Shown: positions 5,976 through 8,730 of the stretch, piece by piece
How the letters are laid out: every line of letters starts with the position of its first letter
Numbering within the stretch: the stretch's first letter is position 1
Assembly: GCA_021846485.1 (NCBI GenBank)
Contig: JAJZWW010000110.1
Coordinates: 1-8,730, forward strand
Direction of reading: 5' to 3'
Origin: Actinomycetes bacterium
Lineage (GTDB): Bacteria; Actinomycetota; Acidimicrobiia; Acidimicrobiales; Palsa-688
Length of the DNA: 8,730 nt
Program-made: the position numbers and the translations under genes
Notes under the pieces: model-generated
What the model was told of the DNA's origin: nothing
Databases searched by the model: none
Seen by the model: the letters and a program-made list of their open reading frames with translations, nothing else

Positions 5976-7306
5976 TGCTTGGCGATCCCCTCCCGCTTGC
6001 AGGTGTCCCCGAGGGCTGTGTCGCTCGCCCCGTCCTCGTCGAGGATCAGAACGGCGGCGAGCGCCTACCCCGTGACCGATCTGGGCGAGTCAAGCTCACC
6101 ACGGTGGAGCTCACCGCAGTCATCGACAGCCATCCAACGGCACTCCCGGCCGGCGCCGACCGACCGTTCTTGCTCGACCGGCAAACCCGCCGCTGGAGAA
6201 CCATCGTGGAGCACTACGGCGCAACCGACGCGGCGTGGTCCGCGGCGGTCACCTTGTGCCGCGAAGGCTTCGTCACCCTCACCTGCACGGTCACCGCAAC
6301 CCGGCTTGGACCCCCCACTCGGTGGCGCTGGACCGAGGCCACTCGAACCCACGCCGAGACGCGGCGAAAGCGTGCAGCGGACGCCAGCGAGGCGGCACGC
6401 GAAGTGCTCCAGCGCGACGACGGTCTGCCGCCGTGGGTCGATGCGTGGCTGGAAGACGTCACCAAGAGCGGCCTTCTGGCGCGCAGCTCCACGAAGGGGG
6501 AGGCGCTCCTGACGGCCGCCGCGTCATGCCTGGCGGCACTTCCGCTCTCTGGCGGCGAACCTATCGGTCGCGGAGAGCTGGCGGCCCGCTACGGCGGCGC
6601 CCGAGGGGCCCACGCGCTCGACGACGGACACCGGCTCAGCGCGCTCGTGCTGCGGGGTGCGGCCGCTGCCACCGGTTCCCCTTATCCGCGCACCGCCGCC
6701 GAGCGTCGGGCGCTGTGGGCATCGGTAGGGGTGGTCTGCGACAGCATCTCGGCGACGGTTCTCGTCGCGAACCTGCGTCCCGAGCCGACCAACCTCGTGG
6801 CGCGACAGCTATGTGAGCGCGCCGACGCTCGGCTTCCCACGCACCTCACCGCCCGGGACCTCGGCGCATCGAAGATCCGCATCCCAGGCGGTGTCGTGCA
6901 CGTGTGCGAGAACCCGAGGATCCTCGAAGCGGCGCTCGATCGAGATCTGTCTGCTGCCATCGTCTGCACCGCCGGGAACCCGGCCACGGTCACCATCGAC
7001 CTGCTGAGCCAACTTGTTGAGAGCGGCGCTCGGATCGCCTACCGGGGCGACTTCGACTGGCCCGGCATTGCCATCGCCAACCGAATCATCGATCGGATCG
7101 GCTGTAGCACCTGGTTGTTCGACAACCAGACGTACGCTGTTGCGGTCAAGGACGGCGCTGTCGACGCGGTCCCCCTCATGGGCAGACCTTCCACTGCCCA
7201 TTGGGACCATCGGCTGTCTGAAGCAATGCAGGACCAAGGCGTCGCCATCCACGAGGAACTGCTCATCGACCAACTCCTCGCCCATCTCGCCCATGTGGCG
7301 CCCTGA
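5975..7306 (+). CDS. jetD: Toprim-domain putative nuclease subunit of a Wadjet-type system (JetD-like, DUF2399-like C-terminus)
   Basis: This 443-residue protein has the C-terminal signature of the TIGR02679/DUF2399 group, related to the topoisomerase VI A Toprim fold. The motifs are VCENP (Glu312), CTAGNPA (331-337) and YRGDFDWPG (Asp359 and Asp361). The Glu and the Asp-x-Asp pair are the expected metal-binding residues of Toprim nucleases. In characterised Wadjet systems JetD is the subunit that cuts plasmid DNA once the SMC complex has extruded it, and this protein most likely has that job. Residues 1-300 are less conserved to my eye. A helical segment at 120-185 could be the arm that contacts the SMC complex, and I cannot confirm the usual DUF3323 N-terminus. 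The start overlaps the SMC stop by one base (TGATG) without a clear ribosome binding site, which suggests reinitiation. A GTG near 6103 is a weaker alternative start. Confidence 0.82.
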   Translation: MLGDPLPLAGVPEGCVARPVLVEDQNGGERLPRDRSGRVKLTTVELTAVIDSHPTALPAGADRPFLLDRQTRRWRTIVEHYGATDAAWSAAVTLCREGFVTLTCTVTATRLGPPTRWRWTEATRTHAETRRKRAADASEAAREVLQRDDGLPPWVDAWLEDVTKSGLLARSSTKGEALLTAAASCLAALPLSGGEPIGRGELAARYGGARGAHALDDGHRLSALVLRGAAAATGSPYPRTAAERRALWASVGVVCDSISATVLVANLRPEPTNLVARQLCERADARLPTHLTARDLGASKIRIPGGVVHVCENPRILEAALDRDLSAAIVCTAGNPATVTIDLLSQLVESGARIAYRGDFDWPGIAIANRIIDRIGCSTWLFDNQTYAVAVKDGAVDAVPLMGRPSTAHWDHRLSEAMQDQGVAIHEELLIDQLLAHLAHVAP

Positions 7307-7621
7307 GACTGGGTCGCCAGCGGCGCGTGGGACCTGAGCCCAGTCGCGGGCGAGACGGTCGGCCTCGTGGCCAGTGTGTGGTCCTGCTCGCGCTGCGCTG
7401 TCATTCGGGCCGGCCTTTCTGCGATGGCGGCTATATCGTGGGTGCTGGCTCGCGATTCAAACGGCGCGGCCGGCCCCACCCTCTGTGCGGTGGTGGCTGA
7501 TCCCGATCACAGCGGCACCTTCGTGAGCAGGCGCGCCGACCACCACCGTGGTGATTGTGGCGTTCGTCGCCCTCTCGCCGGTTGCTGATGACAGAGCGGT
7601 CCTCGTAGTGGTCCCGGGACG
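7307..7621. other. Gene-poor spacer between the SMC operon and the toxin-antitoxin pair
   Basis: About 315 bases with no convincing gene on either strand; open frames here have unremarkable Arg/His-rich translations. Just after the Toprim gene, CTGGG (7309-7313) can pair with CCCAG (7339-7343), enclosing a small CGCC-AGC-GGCG hairpin (7315-7325). This could aid termination, but there is no T run. A short inverted repeat, CACCA-CCG-TGGTG, lies within 7540-7555. TTGCTG at 7582-7587 followed about 18 bases later by TAGTGG (7606-7611) is a weak candidate promoter for the toxin gene. The spacer separates the two functional units. Confidence 0.45.
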
Positions 7622-8146
7622 ATGTCAGCATGGACGGACATGGTTTCCAAGCGCAGCTCCCAGGGGGCCGGCTCGCCCCAGCGTCGGACGAGCAGGTGGA
7701 AGGTGGAGTACTACGTCACTGGCAGCGGAGCGTCACCAGTCCTCGAATGGGTCAAGAAGCTGCCGGAGCCCAAGCGGGTGGCCTGGCTGGCCTTCGTCGA
7801 GTTCGCCCTGGTCGTGCAAGGCAAGGATATCGAGCAGTCGGGCTATGTGAAGCCGCTCGGCCAGGGTCTATTCGAGCTGCGTATTGATCACGACGCGGCG
7901 GAGCTGGCTCAGGTGTTCGGCGCCGATCTCGCTGCGTACCCCGACTTGGCTGGTCCGTCGGGGGCAGGGATTCTGCTCCGGGTGTTCTGCACCTTCTACG
8001 GCGACCGGGTGGTCTTGCTCCTGTCGGGCCTGGACAAGGGAGCCTCTCCCAAGGCCCAGCCTCGGGCCATCCAGGCCGCCCGCAAGCTGCTCGCGGAGTG
8101 GCGGACCGAGCAGGCGGCGGCCAGACGGAAGGTACCCCGCCGGTGA
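7622..8146 (+). CDS. higB: Gp49-like/HigB-type toxin of the RelE superfamily
   Basis: This 174-residue protein matches the pattern of phage-derived Gp49-like (HigB) toxins, which in characterised cases cut mRNA on the ribosome. After a basic N-terminal extension, residues 26-45 read WKVEYYVTGSGASPVLEW, the classic opening of the family. A helical pair (46-70) follows, then KPLGQGLFELRI (77-88, Arg87), LLRVFCTFYGDRVVLLLSG (118-136, Arg120) and DKG (138-140), where KK is more usual. A helix ends the fold (ARKLLAEW) before a basic tail. Between the ELR and LRV strands there is an insert of about 25 residues (90-116), so the protein is longer than the usual 100-120 residues. The start at ATG 7622 is uncertain; ATG 7640 is also possible, and neither has a strong ribosome binding site. 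The cognate XRE gene lies 89 bases downstream, the toxin-first order typical of higBA. Confidence 0.82.
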   Translation: MSAWTDMVSKRSSQGAGSPQRRTSRWKVEYYVTGSGASPVLEWVKKLPEPKRVAWLAFVEFALVVQGKDIEQSGYVKPLGQGLFELRIDHDAAELAQVFGADLAAYPDLAGPSGAGILLRVFCTFYGDRVVLLLSGLDKGASPKAQPRAIQAARKLLAEWRTEQAAARRKVPRR

Positions 8147-8168
8147 CTCCGCCCCCGTGCGCCGGGTG

Positions 8169-8174
8169 TAGGGT
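8169..8174 (+). promoter_or_regulatory. Candidate -10 element for the antitoxin gene
   Basis: TAGGGT at 8169-8174, preceded by TGTG, resembles an extended actinobacterial -10 box and lies right next to the inverted repeat at 8172-8195. The best -35 candidate, GTGACT at 8143-8148, is about 20 bases away, longer than usual. An independent antitoxin promoter is plausible but not proven. Confidence 0.3.
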
Positions 8175-8195
8175 GATGGGATAAAGCCCATCACC
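8172..8195. promoter_or_regulatory. 9-bp perfect inverted repeat, likely antitoxin operator
   Basis: GGTGATGGG (8172-8180) and CCCATCACC (8187-8195) are perfect inverted arms around the AT-rich hexamer ATAAAG. The repeat lies between toxin and antitoxin, 40 bases before the antitoxin start, and overlaps the candidate -10 box. HigA-type XRE antitoxins usually bind such palindromes as dimers to repress their own genes, so this is a good operator candidate. It could instead form an RNA hairpin that lowers read-through from toxin to antitoxin; there is no T run to mark it as a terminator. Confidence 0.65.
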
Positions 8196-8223
8196 GAAGC
8201 GGTCGGTTGGGTATGTCTGCTTA

Positions 8224-8230
8224 GGGAGGA
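8224..8230 (+). promoter_or_regulatory. Ribosome binding site of the antitoxin gene
   Basis: GGGAGGA lies 5 bases before the GTG at 8236. It supports that non-ATG start and suggests that the antitoxin is translated independently and strongly, unlike the toxin, which has no clear site. Confidence 0.75.
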
Positions 8231-8235
8231 GCGAG

Positions 8236-8700
8236 GTGCCGACGCTACGCCACGAGGATGTCCGAGACCAGCTGCTAGGCGGGTTGAGCCACGAGGCTCG
8301 CCGCCAGTTCGAGGAGTTCGCCGCGGTTTACGAGGCGCGCCAGGTGGCCTCGCACCTGGCCGAGCTGCGCACAGCAGCCGGTCTGTCGCAGCGCGAAGTT
8401 GCCAAGCGGGCCGGGATTGACCAGGCCGATTTGTCGCGTATCGAGTCAGCGCAGGTCACTCCGTCCCTGCCGACGCTGTTGCGCCTGCTCGACGTGGTGG
8501 GCGGCACGCTCGTAGTGGCCCACAAGCGGGCGCCTCGTCGAGAGTCAGCGAAGGCGCCGACCGCGACCACCAGCGCTGCTGGGAACGCCCGACCGCGGGC
8601 GTCTGCCGCCGCGAGCACCACGAAGGCAGACCGAGCTACTCGCACGGCACCCACCGTGCGGTCGTCTGCCAAGACCGCCGCCGCCAAGAGGTCCGCATGA
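8236..8700 (+). CDS. higA: XRE-family HTH antitoxin with Ala/Lys-rich tail
   Basis: This 154-residue protein starts at GTG 8236 behind a strong ribosome binding site. Residues 1-35 form an acidic helical lead-in. Residues 37-90 are a classic lambda-repressor-like helix-turn-helix: LAELRTAAGLSQREVAKRAG, then IDQADLSRIESAQVTPSLPT and LLRLLDVVGG. This domain should bind DNA, most likely the inverted repeat just upstream, and repress the locus. It follows the Gp49-like toxin and is therefore the probable neutralising partner. The last 55 residues are rich in Ala, Thr, Lys, Arg and Ser and end with AKTAAAKRSA, resembling the disordered tails of actinobacterial nucleoid proteins such as HupB. Such a tail is unusual for HigA. 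It may bind DNA non-specifically or wrap the toxin; that is inference. Confidence 0.85.
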   Translation: MPTLRHEDVRDQLLGGLSHEARRQFEEFAAVYEARQVASHLAELRTAAGLSQREVAKRAGIDQADLSRIESAQVTPSLPTLLRLLDVVGGTLVVAHKRAPRRESAKAPTATTSAAGNARPRASAAASTTKADRATRTAPTVRSSAKTAAAKRSA

Positions 8701-8730
8701 GCTGGTAAGTGGCCTGGCCGTTTGCGCTCA

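Noticed and set aside
43..7475. Three GGCCGGCC octamers (43-50, 7408-7415, 7468-7475) near the edges of the operon as possible boundary repeats
   Set aside because: Self-complementary octamers of G and C are expected by chance in DNA of this composition, and the flanking bases do not match each other.
7540..7556. CACCA-CCG-TGGTG inverted repeat as a terminator
   Set aside because: The stem is only 5 bp with no T run, and it is far from the end of the Toprim gene.
7367..7588. Possible 73-aa gene in the spacer after the Toprim gene
   Set aside because: It has no ribosome binding site, domain or coding-like codon pattern.

Overview
This is a high-GC window whose codons mostly end in G or C, which suggests an actinobacterium or related high-GC Gram-positive. 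No rRNA, tRNA, CRISPR array or transposase was seen. The content looks like a chromosomal defence or accessory segment.

Layout. Bases 1-161 hold what may be the 3' end of an unidentified gene. Bases 162-452 are a leader region with coding-like fragments and a possible 38-residue small ORF. Bases 453-7306 hold five co-oriented genes with overlaps of only 1 or 4 bases: a 422-aa kleisin-like protein, two different small proteins with putative winged helices (168 and 205 aa), a 1046-aa SMC-like coiled-coil ATPase, and a 443-aa protein with a C-terminal Toprim/DUF2399-like domain. Bases 7307-7621 are a gene-poor spacer. Bases 7622-8700 hold a toxin-first toxin-antitoxin pair: a Gp49-like/HigB RelE-superfamily toxin and an XRE antitoxin, with a 9-bp inverted repeat between them.

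Working model. The five genes have the parts list and order of a Wadjet/MksBEFG-type SMC system: kleisin (JetA), KITE (JetB), SMC (JetC) and a Toprim nuclease subunit (JetD). Known Wadjet complexes extrude DNA loops and cleave small circular plasmids through JetD. This version differs from the textbook system in several visible ways. It has two separate KITE-sized genes instead of one. Its ATPase has Asp at the first Walker A position, Asn-Thr-Ala-Thr-Glu where the LSGGE signature should be, and Gln where the switch His is expected. Its arms are short. Its Toprim subunit has an N-terminus I cannot place. I read it as a divergent five-gene Wadjet-like anti-plasmid system. The ATPase and Toprim assignments rest on visible motifs. 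The kleisin and KITE assignments rest mainly on position, size and predicted winged-helix segments. The neighbouring toxin-antitoxin pair fits a defence or stability locus.
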